Assembly: GCF_014836765.1 (NCBI RefSeq)
Contig: NZ_JACSQG010000001.1
Coordinates: 124,001 to 188,000 of the forward strand
DNA: 64,000 bases
Reading direction: 5' to 3'
Origin: Serpens gallinarum
GTDB lineage: Bacteria > Pseudomonadota > Gammaproteobacteria > Pseudomonadales > Pseudomonadaceae
Shown here: positions 17,625 to 27,319 of the stretch, one piece after another
Layout of the letters: each line of letters opens with the position of its first letter
How positions within the stretch are numbered: the first letter of the stretch is position 1
The notes under the pieces: generated by a model
The model's database searches: none
What the model saw: the letters and a program-made list of their open reading frames with translations, nothing else
Told to the model about the DNA's origin: nothing
Made by a program: the position numbers and the translations under genes

Positions 17625-19580
17625 TTAGCGACTCTGCTGCAGGTTATACACAACCTTGGGCAACGGTCGGGGACGCCAATCGAGCAACTCGGCCGGCGCC
17701 GGACGGCCGAACCAGTAGCCCTGGCCGAGACCGCAGCCGTGACGGCGCAGGAAAATCGCCTGTTCCGGCGTTTCGATACCCTCGGCGACCACCGTCAGTC
17801 CCAGACTGTGGGCCAGGGCGATGACCGCCCGTGTAATGGCGGCGTCATCGTCATCCTCGGGCAGGCCGGCGACGAAGCCTTGGTCGATCTTCAATTTGTG
17901 CACCGGCAGGTTTTTCAGGCGCAGCAGCGAGGAATAGCCGGTGCCGAAGTCGTCGATCGACAGGCGCACACCGAGGCTGCACAGGCGATGCAGCAGGCTC
18001 TGGGCATTATCGGGGTTGTCCATGACCGCGCTTTCGGTGACTTCCAGTTCCAGATAGCGGGGTTGCAGGCCGGTTTCCTCGAGCACGTCTTTTACATACT
18101 GATCCAGTTCGCCCCGGCTGAACAGCCGGCTGGACACGTTCACCGCGATGAAGTCCAGATGGATGCCTGCCTGCTGCCAGGCGCGCATCTGACGGCACGC
18201 CTGGGCCAGGACCCAGGAGTCGATGGCGGCGATCAGCCCGCTTTCTTCAGCCACCGGGATGAACACGTTGGGCGGCACCAGGCCCAGGCCAGGATGCTGC
18301 CAGCGCACCAGGGATTCGACCCCGAGCACCCGGCCGCTGGCCAGATCGATGATCGGCTGGTAATGCAGGCGCAGCTCACCCAGCTCCAGCGCCTGGCGCA
18401 GGGCGGCACCCAGCTCCACGCGCTGGCGTGCCTGCAGGGTCAGTTCCTGGGTGTAGAAGGCATAGGTTTGCCGCCCGCTGTGTTTGGCCTTGAACAAGGC
18501 TGAGTCCGCATTACGGATGATCTGCTCGAGTTGCGTGCCATCGTCGGGGAACAGACTGATGCCGATGCTGGCGCTGACGAACAACTCGTTGCCGGCGAGA
18601 CGGATCGGGCTGCCCAGCGTAGCCAATACCGTTTCGGCCAGACTGGCCGCGCGTTTGGCCTGGTTGCCGTCGTCGCACAAGAGCGCGAATTCATCCCCGC
18701 CCAGACGTGCAACGGTAAGCCCCTTGCCGAGGCTATTGAGTCGGTCCGCCACGATCTTGATGACTTCGTCACCCATGCTGTGGCCGAGGCTTTCGTTGAT
18801 GTCCTTGAAGAAGTCGATATCGAGGAACAGCACGCAACCGCCGCCCTGCCGATGTTTGTAGCGCTCCAGGGCGTGCTGGACACGCTCGTTGAACAGCAAG
18901 CGGTTGGGCAGGCCGGTCAGCGGGTCGTGGTGGGCAAGGTAATCAAGTTCCTGCTGGGACTGCTTGATGGCGCTGACATCGGAAAAAATCGCCACGTAGT
19001 GGGTGAGCATGCCCAATTCATTACGCACGGCGCAGATGCGTTGCCACTGGGGAAAAATCTCCCCGTTCTTGCGCCGGTTCCAGATCTCCCCGCTCCACAG
19101 GCCGGCGTTCTGTAACTGATCCCAGACGACCTCGTAAAAACTGCGGTCATGCCGGCCCGACTTGAACATCTGCGGTGTTTGGCCCAGGACTTCGGCCGCG
19201 CTGTAGCCGGTGATCCGTTCAAAGGCCGGATTTACATGCACGATGCGGTTCTTGGCATTGCTGATCAGCACGCCTTCCAACGTTTGATCAAACACCACGG
19301 CCGCCTGGCGCAAGCGATTCTCCTGCTTGCGGCGAATACGCAACTGATTGTCCAGGCGATTGAGTTGCAGGCGCAGCAAGCTGTACAGCAGCAGGCTGCT
19401 GAAGGCGACAAAGATCAGGCTTTTGAGTGTCTTCCACTGCGCCAGGCGTTCGGACTGGCCGAGCCATTCCATAAGCAGATGGTCGCTGAGCAGTACCCAG
19501 GACGTGGCGCACGCGGCATACAGCAACGCCAGACGCAGGGCATTACGAGAGGCTTTCATGTGAATGCAAACGACCATCAT
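17625..19580 (-). CDS. Membrane-anchored PAS-GGDEF-EAL cyclic-di-GMP protein
   Basis: This protein of about 650 residues has two N-terminal membrane helices (residues 10-70), a PAS domain (about 90-215, with VFDQTLEGVLISN and NPAFERITGYSAAEVLGQ), a GGDEF domain with intact RLGGDEF, and an EAL domain. The EAL signature is ESLVRW, which keeps the catalytic Glu. DDFGTGYSS, KIDQGFV and EGIET are intact, so phosphodiesterase activity is likely. The inhibitory RxxD site before GGDEF is absent. Whether cyclase, phosphodiesterase or GTP-sensing activity dominates cannot be told from sequence. The start may be 19580 or the second Met at 19559. Confidence 0.88.
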   Translation of the reverse strand: MMVVCIHMKASRNALRLALLYAACATSWVLLSDHLLMEWLGQSERLAQWKTLKSLIFVAFSSLLLYSLLRLQLNRLDNQLRIRRKQENRLRQAAVVFDQTLEGVLISNAKNRIVHVNPAFERITGYSAAEVLGQTPQMFKSGRHDRSFYEVVWDQLQNAGLWSGEIWNRRKNGEIFPQWQRICAVRNELGMLTHYVAIFSDVSAIKQSQQELDYLAHHDPLTGLPNRLLFNERVQHALERYKHRQGGGCVLFLDIDFFKDINESLGHSMGDEVIKIVADRLNSLGKGLTVARLGGDEFALLCDDGNQAKRAASLAETVLATLGSPIRLAGNELFVSASIGISLFPDDGTQLEQIIRNADSALFKAKHSGRQTYAFYTQELTLQARQRVELGAALRQALELGELRLHYQPIIDLASGRVLGVESLVRWQHPGLGLVPPNVFIPVAEESGLIAAIDSWVLAQACRQMRAWQQAGIHLDFIAVNVSSRLFSRGELDQYVKDVLEETGLQPRYLELEVTESAVMDNPDNAQSLLHRLCSLGVRLSIDDFGTGYSSLLRLKNLPVHKLKIDQGFVAGLPEDDDDAAITRAVIALAHSLGLTVVAEGIETPEQAIFLRRHGCGLGQGYWFGRPAPAELLDWRPRPLPKVVYNLQQSR

Positions 19581-20035
19581 GAAGAGTGCGCGGAGTATAT
19601 CGACAGGCGCATGGTCGAGGCTACGACCAAAGGCTTAGAGGGAGCCCGGCAGGGGGACAAAGCCGCATGAATATGGGTTGCCGGCGGCCTAAAAAGGGGC
19701 TCCGGCCGCAAAGAAGCCGGACAGGCTCCCTGATCAGAGCGATGAAGTCCAGCGTTAACTGAACTCTGCTCGGAAAATTTGCCCTGCCGCAATCTCTGCT
19801 TTTTGTGGGCTTCAAAACTCATTACATTTCTGTCATAAAGGTTCGCAGAACTTACGTCGGGATAGACCGGTTCGTTTGGAAATTACCGTGTGGCGGTTTC
19901 GCTATGCGGGACGCAGATGTCGCCAGGGTTGTGCCGAGGGGGGTCTTGGGCTGGCCTGGTAGAAGCGAAACGAGGACGTCGGACAGTCGGACAACTGCCG
20001 ACCGCCTCGAACTAAAAAAATAACTGGAGTGAAAC
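19581..20035. other. 455-bp intergenic region upstream of the porin
   Basis: No coding frame is supported here. It contains the divergent promoter area for the GGDEF/EAL gene and the porin. The segment 19745-19870 is more AT-rich than its surroundings and includes CTGTCATAAA at about 19830, which resembles one half of a Pho box. The porin ribosome site ACTGGAGTG lies at the right end. Confidence 0.6.
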
Positions 20036-21247
20036 ATGAAAAAAACTGCCGTGGCCGTAGCCGTAGCCGTCAGCGCCCTGGGCTTGAGCCAGTTCGCTGC
20101 TGCTGATTTCGTCAAGGACAGCAAGCTGAGCCTGGATCTGCGTAATTACTACTTCAACCAGGAAACCGATGGTGGTGCCGAGGGTGGCCAGTGGGGCCAG
20201 GCCTTCATGCTCAACTACAAGTCCGGCTTCACCGAGGGTGCGGTGGGCGTCGGTGTCGATCTGTTTGGTGCAGCTGCTTACAAGCTGGCGGACCATGGCG
20301 ATCAGCAGGCTGGCATGCTGTTCGAGCGGTACAGTGCAGATGAATCTGCGGAGCGCCTCAACAAGGCTGGCGCCACGCTGAAGGCTCGTGCAGGCAAGAC
20401 CACTGCCTATGCCGGTGCCCTGCGTCCCAACACTCCAGTGCTGGTGGCTAACGATGCCCGCATGCTGCCGCAACTGTTCGAAGGCGTAATGGTCACTAAC
20501 CAGGACGTCGCCGGCCTGACCCTGACCGCTGCCCATATAACCAAGGCCTCGATGCGTGACGAAGATGTCTGGACCGATGCGACAGATGAGTTCGGTGGTG
20601 AGTTCTCCCTGGCAGGTGTCGATTACAAGATCGTCGACGGTCTGACCGCTCAGTACTACTTCGGTCAGTTGCACAACACCTACAAGCAGCACTTTGCCGG
20701 TCTGAAGTACGCTGCCAACCTGGGTGTTGGCAAGCTGGGCGCTGATCTGCGCTACTTCGATACTTCGGAAGATGGCGATGGTCTGGGCCGCGCTAATCCT
20801 CGGAACGACAACCAGCTGTGGAGCGCCCTGGTTAACTATTCGGTTGCCGGCCACACCTTCGGCCTGGGTTACCAGGATCTGTCCGGCGATACCGGTTTCG
20901 GACAGATGAGCAACACCAACTACACCATGTCCGAGCGCATGATCGGTGCGGGCCTGATGACTCGTCCGGATGAAACCGTCATGCTGGCCAGCTACGGTTT
21001 TGACTTCGGTACTGTGGGCATCAAGGGGCTGAGCGCGACCGTTATTCACCAAAAAGGTGACTATGATCTCGGCGCTGCCAAGGATCGCTCCGAGAAGGAG
21101 ACCGACGTGATCATCGGTTACGTCGTTCCGGAAGGCCAGTTGAAGGGCTTGGGTGTGCGCCTGATGCACGGCATGTACAGCGGCGATGACAATGCCGACA
21201 TCGACCAAACCCGCTTCATCGTGAACTACAGCATTCCGCTGATGTAA
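20036..21247 (+). CDS. OprD-family outer-membrane porin
   Basis: This 403-residue protein has an alanine-rich signal peptide (residues 1-23, ending AAA) followed by DFVKDSKLSLDLRNYYFN, the start of the first beta strand in OprD-family channels. Alternating strand patterns continue to the C-terminus (TRFIVNYSIPLM). These porins take up specific small molecules such as amino acids or organic acids. The substrate is unknown. The ending is Leu-Met rather than the more common aromatic residue. It is preceded by a long promoter region and followed by a strong terminator, so it is a single-gene unit. Confidence 0.88.
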   Translation: MKKTAVAVAVAVSALGLSQFAAADFVKDSKLSLDLRNYYFNQETDGGAEGGQWGQAFMLNYKSGFTEGAVGVGVDLFGAAAYKLADHGDQQAGMLFERYSADESAERLNKAGATLKARAGKTTAYAGALRPNTPVLVANDARMLPQLFEGVMVTNQDVAGLTLTAAHITKASMRDEDVWTDATDEFGGEFSLAGVDYKIVDGLTAQYYFGQLHNTYKQHFAGLKYAANLGVGKLGADLRYFDTSEDGDGLGRANPRNDNQLWSALVNYSVAGHTFGLGYQDLSGDTGFGQMSNTNYTMSERMIGAGLMTRPDETVMLASYGFDFGTVGIKGLSATVIHQKGDYDLGAAKDRSEKETDVIIGYVVPEGQLKGLGVRLMHGMYSGDDNADIDQTRFIVNYSIPLM

Positions 21248-21267
21248 TCACGGTTCTGCTGTAACCG

Positions 21268-21302
21268 AACCCCTGTCGCCTTCGGGCGACAGGGGTTTTT
21301 TA
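21268..21302 (+). terminator. Terminator of the porin gene
   Basis: The stem AACCCCTGTCGCC / GGCGACAGGGGTT has a TTCG tetraloop and is followed by six or more T residues. Confidence 0.92.
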
Positions 21303-21373
21303 TTTCTATCAGAAACGCCGGAGCGGTCCCGGTCCTTTCGCCGCACCCCTAGTCTGGTCTTTCTCTGTCCACC

Positions 21374-21387
21374 TTGATCTGCATCAA
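21374..21387 (+). promoter_or_regulatory. Anr/FNR box upstream of ccpA
   Basis: TTGATCTGCATCAA is a perfect match to the Anr/FNR consensus TTGAT-N4-ATCAA. It ends 58 bp before the cytochrome c peroxidase start, a usual distance for activation under low oxygen. Anr control of ccpA is known in Pseudomonas. Confidence 0.85.
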
Positions 21388-21445
21388 TATGGCTGATTGC
21401 CATGCTGGCATCGTTGAGCTATCTGTCACGTAGTAGGAGCGGCAC

Positions 21446-22441
21446 ATGTTCAAACCCTTGTTGTTGGCCCTTGGCCTGAGTATGGGGACCGGCGCCTGGG
21501 CGGCGCTGCCCAGTAATGAACCGATCCAGCCAATCGAGCCGGCCAAGATCACTAATCCGGCCAAGGTCGAGCTGGGCAAGCAGCTGTGGTTCGATCCGCG
21601 CCTGTCCAGGTCGGGCTTCATCTCCTGCAACTCCTGCCACAACCTGTCCATGGGCGGCAGCGACAACCTGCCGACCTCCATCGGCCACAACTGGCAAGAA
21701 GGCCCGATCAACTCGCCGACCGTTCTGAACTCCAGCCTGAACCTGGCGCAGTTCTGGGATGGCCGAGCGGCCGACCTGAAAGAGCAGGCCGGTGGCCCGA
21801 TCGCCAACCCGATGGAAATGGCGTTTACCCACGACCTGGCCCTGGGGGTGCTGGACTCCATTCCCCAGTACCGTGCCTCCTTCAAGAAGGTCTACGGCAG
21901 CGACACGATCAGCATCGACAATGTCACCGACGCCATTGCCGCCTTCGAGGAGACCCTGGTCACCCCGAACTCGCGCTTTGACCTGTGGCTCAAGGGCGAC
22001 AAGAAGGCGCTGAACAAGACCGAACTCGCGGGCTACCAGCTGTTCAAGGACGTGGGCTGCACGGCTTGCCACAACGGCTCTGCAGTGGGCGGCAACTCCT
22101 TCCAGAAAATGGGACTGGTTGAACCCTATGCCACCACTAACCCGGCCGAAGGTGTCGCTGGCCTGACCGGTAACGATGCCGACCGCATGAAGTTCAAGGT
22201 GCCGACCCTACGCAACGTCGAACTCACCTACCCCTACTTCCACGACGGTGCCTACTGGAAACTGGAAGAGGCCGTGGACGTGATGGCGCGTCTGCAACTG
22301 GGCCGCAAGCTGGAAACCAAACAGATCGAGCAGATCACGGCCTTCCTGAAGACCCTTACTGGCGAACAGCCGAGTTTCACGATGCCGACCCTGCCGCCGT
22401 CCACCAACAAAACCCCGCTGCCGCAGCCGTTCAACAAGTGA
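21446..22441 (+). CDS. ccpA: Dihaem cytochrome c peroxidase
   Basis: This 331-residue periplasmic enzyme reduces hydrogen peroxide with electrons from cytochrome c or azurin. It has a signal peptide ending AWA and two haem motifs: CNSCH at about residue 56, which is the low-potential peroxidatic haem, and CTACH at about residue 205. Between them MEMAFTHDLA carries expected haem-contact residues. The Anr box upstream fits expression when oxygen is low. It stands alone, with a terminator after it. Confidence 0.93.
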   Translation: MFKPLLLALGLSMGTGAWAALPSNEPIQPIEPAKITNPAKVELGKQLWFDPRLSRSGFISCNSCHNLSMGGSDNLPTSIGHNWQEGPINSPTVLNSSLNLAQFWDGRAADLKEQAGGPIANPMEMAFTHDLALGVLDSIPQYRASFKKVYGSDTISIDNVTDAIAAFEETLVTPNSRFDLWLKGDKKALNKTELAGYQLFKDVGCTACHNGSAVGGNSFQKMGLVEPYATTNPAEGVAGLTGNDADRMKFKVPTLRNVELTYPYFHDGAYWKLEEAVDVMARLQLGRKLETKQIEQITAFLKTLTGEQPSFTMPTLPPSTNKTPLPQPFNK

Positions 22442-22475
22442 TGGCTGCCTGAGGCGCAACCTGCCTCATGCGAAC

Positions 22476-22505
22476 GCCCCGAGACCGCAAGGCTCGGGGC
22501 TTTTT
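22476..22505 (+). terminator. Terminator of ccpA
   Basis: GCCCCGAG / CTCGGGGC form a stem around a 9-base loop, followed by TTTTT. Confidence 0.88.
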
Positions 22506-22585
22506 GTGTCCGGTTGGCTCGTATCCAGGCGGTAACGAGGTTTTGGCCCTAGGCGCCGGAAGCGCGCGGCGCCCCTTTACCGATC

Positions 22586-24085
22586 CTATGCGTTGTCACG
22601 AGCGGGACGGTAGTGCAGCGCCTCGGCCAAGTGCTGGCGATCCAGGGCGTCGAGCCCGGCGAGGTCGGCCAGGGTGCGCGCAACCTTGAGGATGCGATGG
22701 GCGGCGCGCAAAGACAGGCCAAGGCGTTCGCAGGCCTGCTCCAGCCAGTGGCGATCCTCGTCTTGCAGCCTGCAATGCTCACGCAGTCCGTTCAGGTCGA
22801 GAAACGCATTGGCGCAGCCCTGGCGATCCAACTGATGCTGGCGCGCCCGGGCCACCTGGGCAGCTGCCGTTGCACTGCTTTCGTTAGCGGCGGGAGGGGC
22901 ATTAAGTACGGTGGCTTCACGGGCCACGGTGAGGTGCAGGTCGATACGGTCGAGCAAAGGACCGGACAGTTTGTTGCGGTAGCGCTGGATTTGCTCCGGT
23001 CCGCACCGGCAGCGTCCGCCCGGGTCGCCCAGATAGCCGCACGGACAGGGATTCATGGCCGCGACCAATTGAAAGCGTGCCGGAAAACGCACCTTGTCGC
23101 TGGCTCGGGCAATAACGATTTCGCCACTTTCCATGGGCTCGCGAAGCACCTCGAGGACCTTGCGATCAAACTCCGGCAATTCATCAAGGAACAGCACGCC
23201 TTGATGGGCCAGGGTGATTTCCCCTGGTCGCGGCCTACTGCCACCGCCCACCAAGGCTGGCCCAGACGCGCTGTGGTGGGGATGGCGGAAGGGTCGTTGC
23301 GGCCAGGCGTCCAGCGGTGCGTGGCTGGCTACTGAATGAATGGCCGCTACTTCCAAGGCTTCCTGTTCGTTCAGGGGTGGCAACAGACCGGGTAGCCGGC
23401 TGGCCAGCAGGGTCTTGCCAGTGCCTGGCGGCCCGGTAAAAAGAAGATTGTGCGAGCCCGCGGCCGCGATCAGCAGGGCTCGCTTGGCGGCCGCTTGGCC
23501 CTGCACGTCGGCCAAGTCGGGATAGGGACGGACTTCCAGCAACAGTCCCTGGGCCTGGTAGGGTTCCAGTGGCGCCTGGCCATTGAGATGGCCGACGAGC
23601 TGCAGCAAGTGCTCGATGGCGTACACGCGCAGTCCAGAGGCCAGGCTGGCTTCTTCCGCATTGGCCAGCGGGACGATCAGGCTGCGTCCCGCTGCGCGGG
23701 CGGCGAGGGCGGCGGGCAAGACGCCCTGTACGGGACGCACAGCGCCGGACAACGCCAGTTCACCTAGGCATTCAGAATGTTCGAGGGATTCGACAGGTAC
23801 CTGGCCGCTGGCAGCCAGGATGCCCAGTGCAATGGCCAAATCGAAGCGCCCGCCATCCTTGGGCAGATCCGCCGGTGCCAAGGACAGGGTGATGCGTCGC
23901 GCCGGGAAATCGAAGCCGGAGGTGAGTAATGCGCTGCGCACACGGTCCTTGCTTTCCTTGACGCTGGTTTCCGGCAGGCCGACCAGGGTCAGCGAGGGAA
24001 GGCCATTAGCCAGGTGTGCCTCGACGGTGACGGCCGGGGCTTCAACGCCCACTAGAGCGCGGCTGTGAACGAGGGCCAGGGACAT
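22586..24085 (-). CDS. comM: Mg-chelatase-like AAA+ ATPase (YifB/ComM)
   Basis: The 499-residue protein has an N-terminal Lon-like ChlI domain (residues 1-180), a Walker A TGPPGTGKT (about 217), a Walker B VLFLDELPEF, and the cysteine-rich AMNPCPCGYLGDPGGRCRCGPEQIQRYRNKLSGPLLDRIDL region. ComM is a branch-migration helicase that extends donor DNA during natural transformation in other gammaproteobacteria. It is widely conserved even in non-competent species. It is transcribed the same way as ubiK, 112 bp downstream of it. Confidence 0.92.
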   Translation of the reverse strand: MSLALVHSRALVGVEAPAVTVEAHLANGLPSLTLVGLPETSVKESKDRVRSALLTSGFDFPARRITLSLAPADLPKDGGRFDLAIALGILAASGQVPVESLEHSECLGELALSGAVRPVQGVLPAALAARAAGRSLIVPLANAEEASLASGLRVYAIEHLLQLVGHLNGQAPLEPYQAQGLLLEVRPYPDLADVQGQAAAKRALLIAAAGSHNLLFTGPPGTGKTLLASRLPGLLPPLNEQEALEVAAIHSVASHAPLDAWPQRPFRHPHHSASGPALVGGGSRPRPGEITLAHQGVLFLDELPEFDRKVLEVLREPMESGEIVIARASDKVRFPARFQLVAAMNPCPCGYLGDPGGRCRCGPEQIQRYRNKLSGPLLDRIDLHLTVAREATVLNAPPAANESSATAAAQVARARQHQLDRQGCANAFLDLNGLREHCRLQDEDRHWLEQACERLGLSLRAAHRILKVARTLADLAGLDALDRQHLAEALHYRPARDNA

Positions 24086-24197
24086 GCATCACTCCTTGAT
24101 GACGAATCCTTTGGTGAAACGGCAGCCCGCAGCTCGAAGCGGGGCGGCTGCACTGCAGACACCACCCTGCCGCAGCCGCGGCTAAAAAGCGCTTCTG

Positions 24198-24470
24198 CTA
24201 GAGGGGCGGCTCGGCCGTGTCGCCCGCCAGCCGGTCTTCCAGCTCGGCAACCTTGGCTTCCAGTGCCTCCAGGCGTGCGCGGGTGCGGGCGAGTACGACC
24301 ATCTGGCTGTCGAACTCCTCACGGCTGACCAGATCGAGTTTGCTGAACGCGCTTTGCAGGAGCATTTTCAACTGCGATTCCAGCTCGTTATGAGGCAGCG
24401 AAGTCTCGCCGCTGAACAAGCGCGACGCTTGATTGCTGAGAGTTTCAAACAGGGCTTTGGGCGGCAACAT
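24198..24470 (-). CDS. ubiK: Ubiquinone biosynthesis accessory factor UbiK (YqiC/BMFP)
   Basis: The protein is about 90 residues with an amphipathic N-terminal part and a C-terminal coiled coil (SREEFDSQMVVLARTRARLEALEAKVAELE), as in the UbiK/BMFP family that helps assemble the ubiquinone pathway. The Met at 24470 is preferred because a GGA lies nine or more bases upstream. The Met at 24479 and an upstream alternative are possible. Its place before comM and near glnK-amtB matches other Pseudomonas genomes as I recall. Confidence 0.85.
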   Translation of the reverse strand: MLPPKALFETLSNQASRLFSGETSLPHNELESQLKMLLQSAFSKLDLVSREEFDSQMVVLARTRARLEALEAKVAELEDRLAGDTAEPPL

Positions 24471-24609
24471 TGAGGTCATTCCGATGGACGTCGGCGCGCA
24501 GTTTAGCACGGGGCGTTAGCCCGCACTGATTCAGTCCCGGGCGGGCGGGGGGTTACCACCCGTTAGGACCGCTCGGCTGCGACCTTGGTGGGGCTTGTTT
24601 ACAAAGGGC

Positions 24610-24659
24610 TGCACGATTTGAGCGCAGGGGTACTGATGTTTATGCACCGTTGTGGTGCT
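24610..24659 (+). promoter_or_regulatory. Two NtrC binding sites upstream of glnK-amtB
   Basis: TGCACG-N5-AGCGCA (24610-24626) and TGCACC-N5-GGTGCT (24643-24659) match the NtrC enhancer pattern TGCACY-N5-RGTGCA with few mismatches. They lie 33 bp apart, three helical turns, and 75 to 124 bp upstream of the RpoN promoter. This is the standard layout for nitrogen-starvation activation. Confidence 0.8.
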
Positions 24660-24723
24660 CCGCTTTCTCTCCATTACGCGCTGCATCGCTCCTATTCCGT
24701 ATAAATGCTAGATAAATCAGTGA

Positions 24724-25275
<552 letters not shown>

Positions 25276-25316
25276 GCAAGCCCTCCGAACCCACCCCGCC
25301 CCAGGAGTAACACACG

Positions 25317-26633
25317 ATGACTCTGCGAAAAATCGCAGGGCTAGGCGCCCTGTTGTCTGTAATAACCCCTTCCGTGGCCCTGGCCCAAGAGGCCACGCTC
25401 GATTCCGGTGACACGGCGTGGATGCTCACCTCCACTGCCCTGGTACTGTTCATGACCATCCCGGGCCTGGCCCTGTTCTATGCAGGCATGGTGCGCTCGA
25501 AGAACATCCTGTCGGTGATGATGCAATGCTTCGCGATCACCGGCCTGATGAGCATTCTCTGGTTCGCCTACGGTTACAGCCTGGCATTCAGCACCACCGG
25601 TATGGAAGCTGGGGTGATCAACTTCAACTCCTTCGTGGGCAGCCTGGACAATGCCTTCCTGGCCAACCTGACCAAGGACAGCCTGGTCGGCGCCTTCCCG
25701 GAAAGCGTATTCATCACGTTCCAGATGACCTTCGCAATCATCACTCCAGCGTTGATCGTTGGCGCCTTCGCTGAGCGTATGAAGTTCTCCGCCATGCTGA
25801 TCTTCATGGCCGTATGGTTCACCTTGGTCTACGCGCCTATGGCGCACATGGTATGGGGCGGCGACGGCGCCCTGCTGTGGGATGAAGGCGTGATCGACTT
25901 CGCCGGTGGCACCGTGGTGCACATCAACGCCGGTATCGCTGGCCTGGTGGCGTGCCTGATGCTGGGCCGCCGCAAGGGCTTCCCGACCACGCCGATGGCA
26001 CCGCACAACTTGGGTTACACCCTGATGGGCGCGGCCATGCTGTGGATTGGCTGGTTCGGTTTCAACGCCGGCTCTGCCGCTGCTGCTGACGACACAGCTG
26101 GCATGGCCATGCTGGTCACCCAGATTGCCACGGCCGCTGCCGCACTGTCCTGGATGTTTGCCGAGTGGATCACGCACCGCAAACCCAGCGCTCTGGGGAT
26201 CGCATCCGGTGTGGTTGCTGGCCTGGTGGCCATTACCCCGGCTGCCGGTGCAGTGGGCCCGGTCGGCGCACTGGTGATTGGTCTGGCTTCCGGTGTGATC
26301 TGCTTCTTCTGTGCCACCAGCCTCAAGCGCAAGTTGGGCTACGACGACTCTCTGGACGTGTTCGGCGTACACTGTGTCGGCGGTATCGTGGGTGCGATCC
26401 TGGTTGGCGCGTTCGGCGCCCCGGCCCTGGGCGGCTTCGGTGAGTTCGAAAGCATCGCCACCCAGTTGTGGATCCAGACTGAAAGCGTTGTCTTCACCGT
26501 GGTCTACACCGCCGTTCTTACCTACCTCATTCTCAAGGTGATCGATGTGGTGATGGGGCTGCGTGTCAGCGACGAGGAGGAGACTGTCGGCCTCGACCTC
26601 AGCCTGCACAACGAGCGCGGCTACAACCTGTAA
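25317..26633 (+). CDS. amtB: Ammonium transporter AmtB
   Basis: This 438-residue inner-membrane channel conducts ammonium. It has a signal peptide (to about residue 23, ALAQ) and eleven further helices. The two pore histidines lie in VVHINAGIAG and FGVHCVGGIVG, and the outer gate Phe is expected in ITFQMTFAIITPALI. The cytoplasmic C-terminus (ERGYNL) is the family's GlnK contact. It follows glnK in one NtrC/RpoN-controlled operon and ends at a strong terminator. Confidence 0.96.
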   Translation: MTLRKIAGLGALLSVITPSVALAQEATLDSGDTAWMLTSTALVLFMTIPGLALFYAGMVRSKNILSVMMQCFAITGLMSILWFAYGYSLAFSTTGMEAGVINFNSFVGSLDNAFLANLTKDSLVGAFPESVFITFQMTFAIITPALIVGAFAERMKFSAMLIFMAVWFTLVYAPMAHMVWGGDGALLWDEGVIDFAGGTVVHINAGIAGLVACLMLGRRKGFPTTPMAPHNLGYTLMGAAMLWIGWFGFNAGSAAAADDTAGMAMLVTQIATAAAALSWMFAEWITHRKPSALGIASGVVAGLVAITPAAGAVGPVGALVIGLASGVICFFCATSLKRKLGYDDSLDVFGVHCVGGIVGAILVGAFGAPALGGFGEFESIATQLWIQTESVVFTVVYTAVLTYLILKVIDVVMGLRVSDEEETVGLDLSLHNERGYNL

Positions 26634-26650
26634 ACGACAGCACGCAATAG

Positions 26651-26694
26651 ACACGCCCCAGCCTTCGCACGAGGCTGGGGCGTGTTGCTTTTCG
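26651..26694 (+). terminator. Terminator of glnK-amtB
   Basis: A 13-bp perfect stem ACACGCCCCAGCC / GGCTGGGGCGTGT lies 17 bp after amtB and is followed by TGCTTTT. Confidence 0.88.
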
Positions 26695-26819
26695 CACTCG
26701 CGATTTGCTCCGCTAACGTGCCGCGTTGGCCAGTTTAAATCTCAGTCAAACCGACTCTTTGCTTTTTCTGGCACCGCGTTAGAATGCGCGCGAAAAGGTG
26801 CTGAGCAGCGATTTTTGAC

Positions 26820-27245
26820 ATGTGGCAGCAGACGATCATTACCCTGCGACCCCGCCCACGAGGTTTCCATCTGGTGACCGACGAGCTGCTTGCCGGTCTG
26901 CCGGAACTGGCCTCATGTCGCGTGGGTCTGTTGCACCTCTGGTTGCGCCACACCTCGGCCTCGCTAACCGTGAATGAGAACGCCGACCCCGCGGTACGTC
27001 GCGATTTTGAGCGCTTCTTCAACCGCCTGGTGCCCCAGGGCGAGCGCGGTTATGAACATGATGATGAAGGGCCGGACGATCTACCGGCGCACTTCAAAGC
27101 CAGCCTGCTGGGCTGTCAGCTGAGCCTGCCGGTCAACGCCGGACGCTTGCAGCTGGGCACCTGGCAAGGGGTCTATCTCGGCGAACATCGCGATCATGGC
27201 GGAGTACGGCAGGTAGTGGCCACGCTGCACGGTGAAGGTTTTTGA
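26820..27245 (+). CDS. yjbQ: YjbQ/UPF0047 family protein
   Basis: This 141-residue single-domain protein of the YjbQ family has the conserved stretches [20 protein letters not shown] and the C-terminal [28 protein letters not shown]. Conserved His residues in these motifs probably bind a metal. E. coli YjbQ has weak thiamine-phosphate synthase activity, but the physiological role is unsettled. It lies just before sutA, as in other Pseudomonas genomes as I recall. Confidence 0.88.
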   Translation: MWQQTIITLRPRPRGFHLVTDELLAGLPELASCRVGLLHLWLRHTSASLTVNENADPAVRRDFERFFNRLVPQGERGYEHDDEGPDDLPAHFKASLLGCQLSLPVNAGRLQLGTWQGVYLGEHRDHGGVRQVVATLHGEGF

Positions 27246-27319
27246 ATTTTTTCCTCGCGGGTCGATAAATTCCGCGACTGGTCTATAACTAATCAGCTTC
27301 GAGCAGACATGAGGTGAAT

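Noticed and set aside
19820-19845. Possible Pho box before the porin (CTGTCATAAA)
   Set aside because: Only one half-site is convincing; the second repeat at 11-bp spacing is poor, so phosphate control is not supported.
20012-21208. 398-codon minus-strand frame opposite the porin
   Set aside because: It is a shadow of the OprD-family gene; the sense strand has a signal peptide, ribosome site and terminator.
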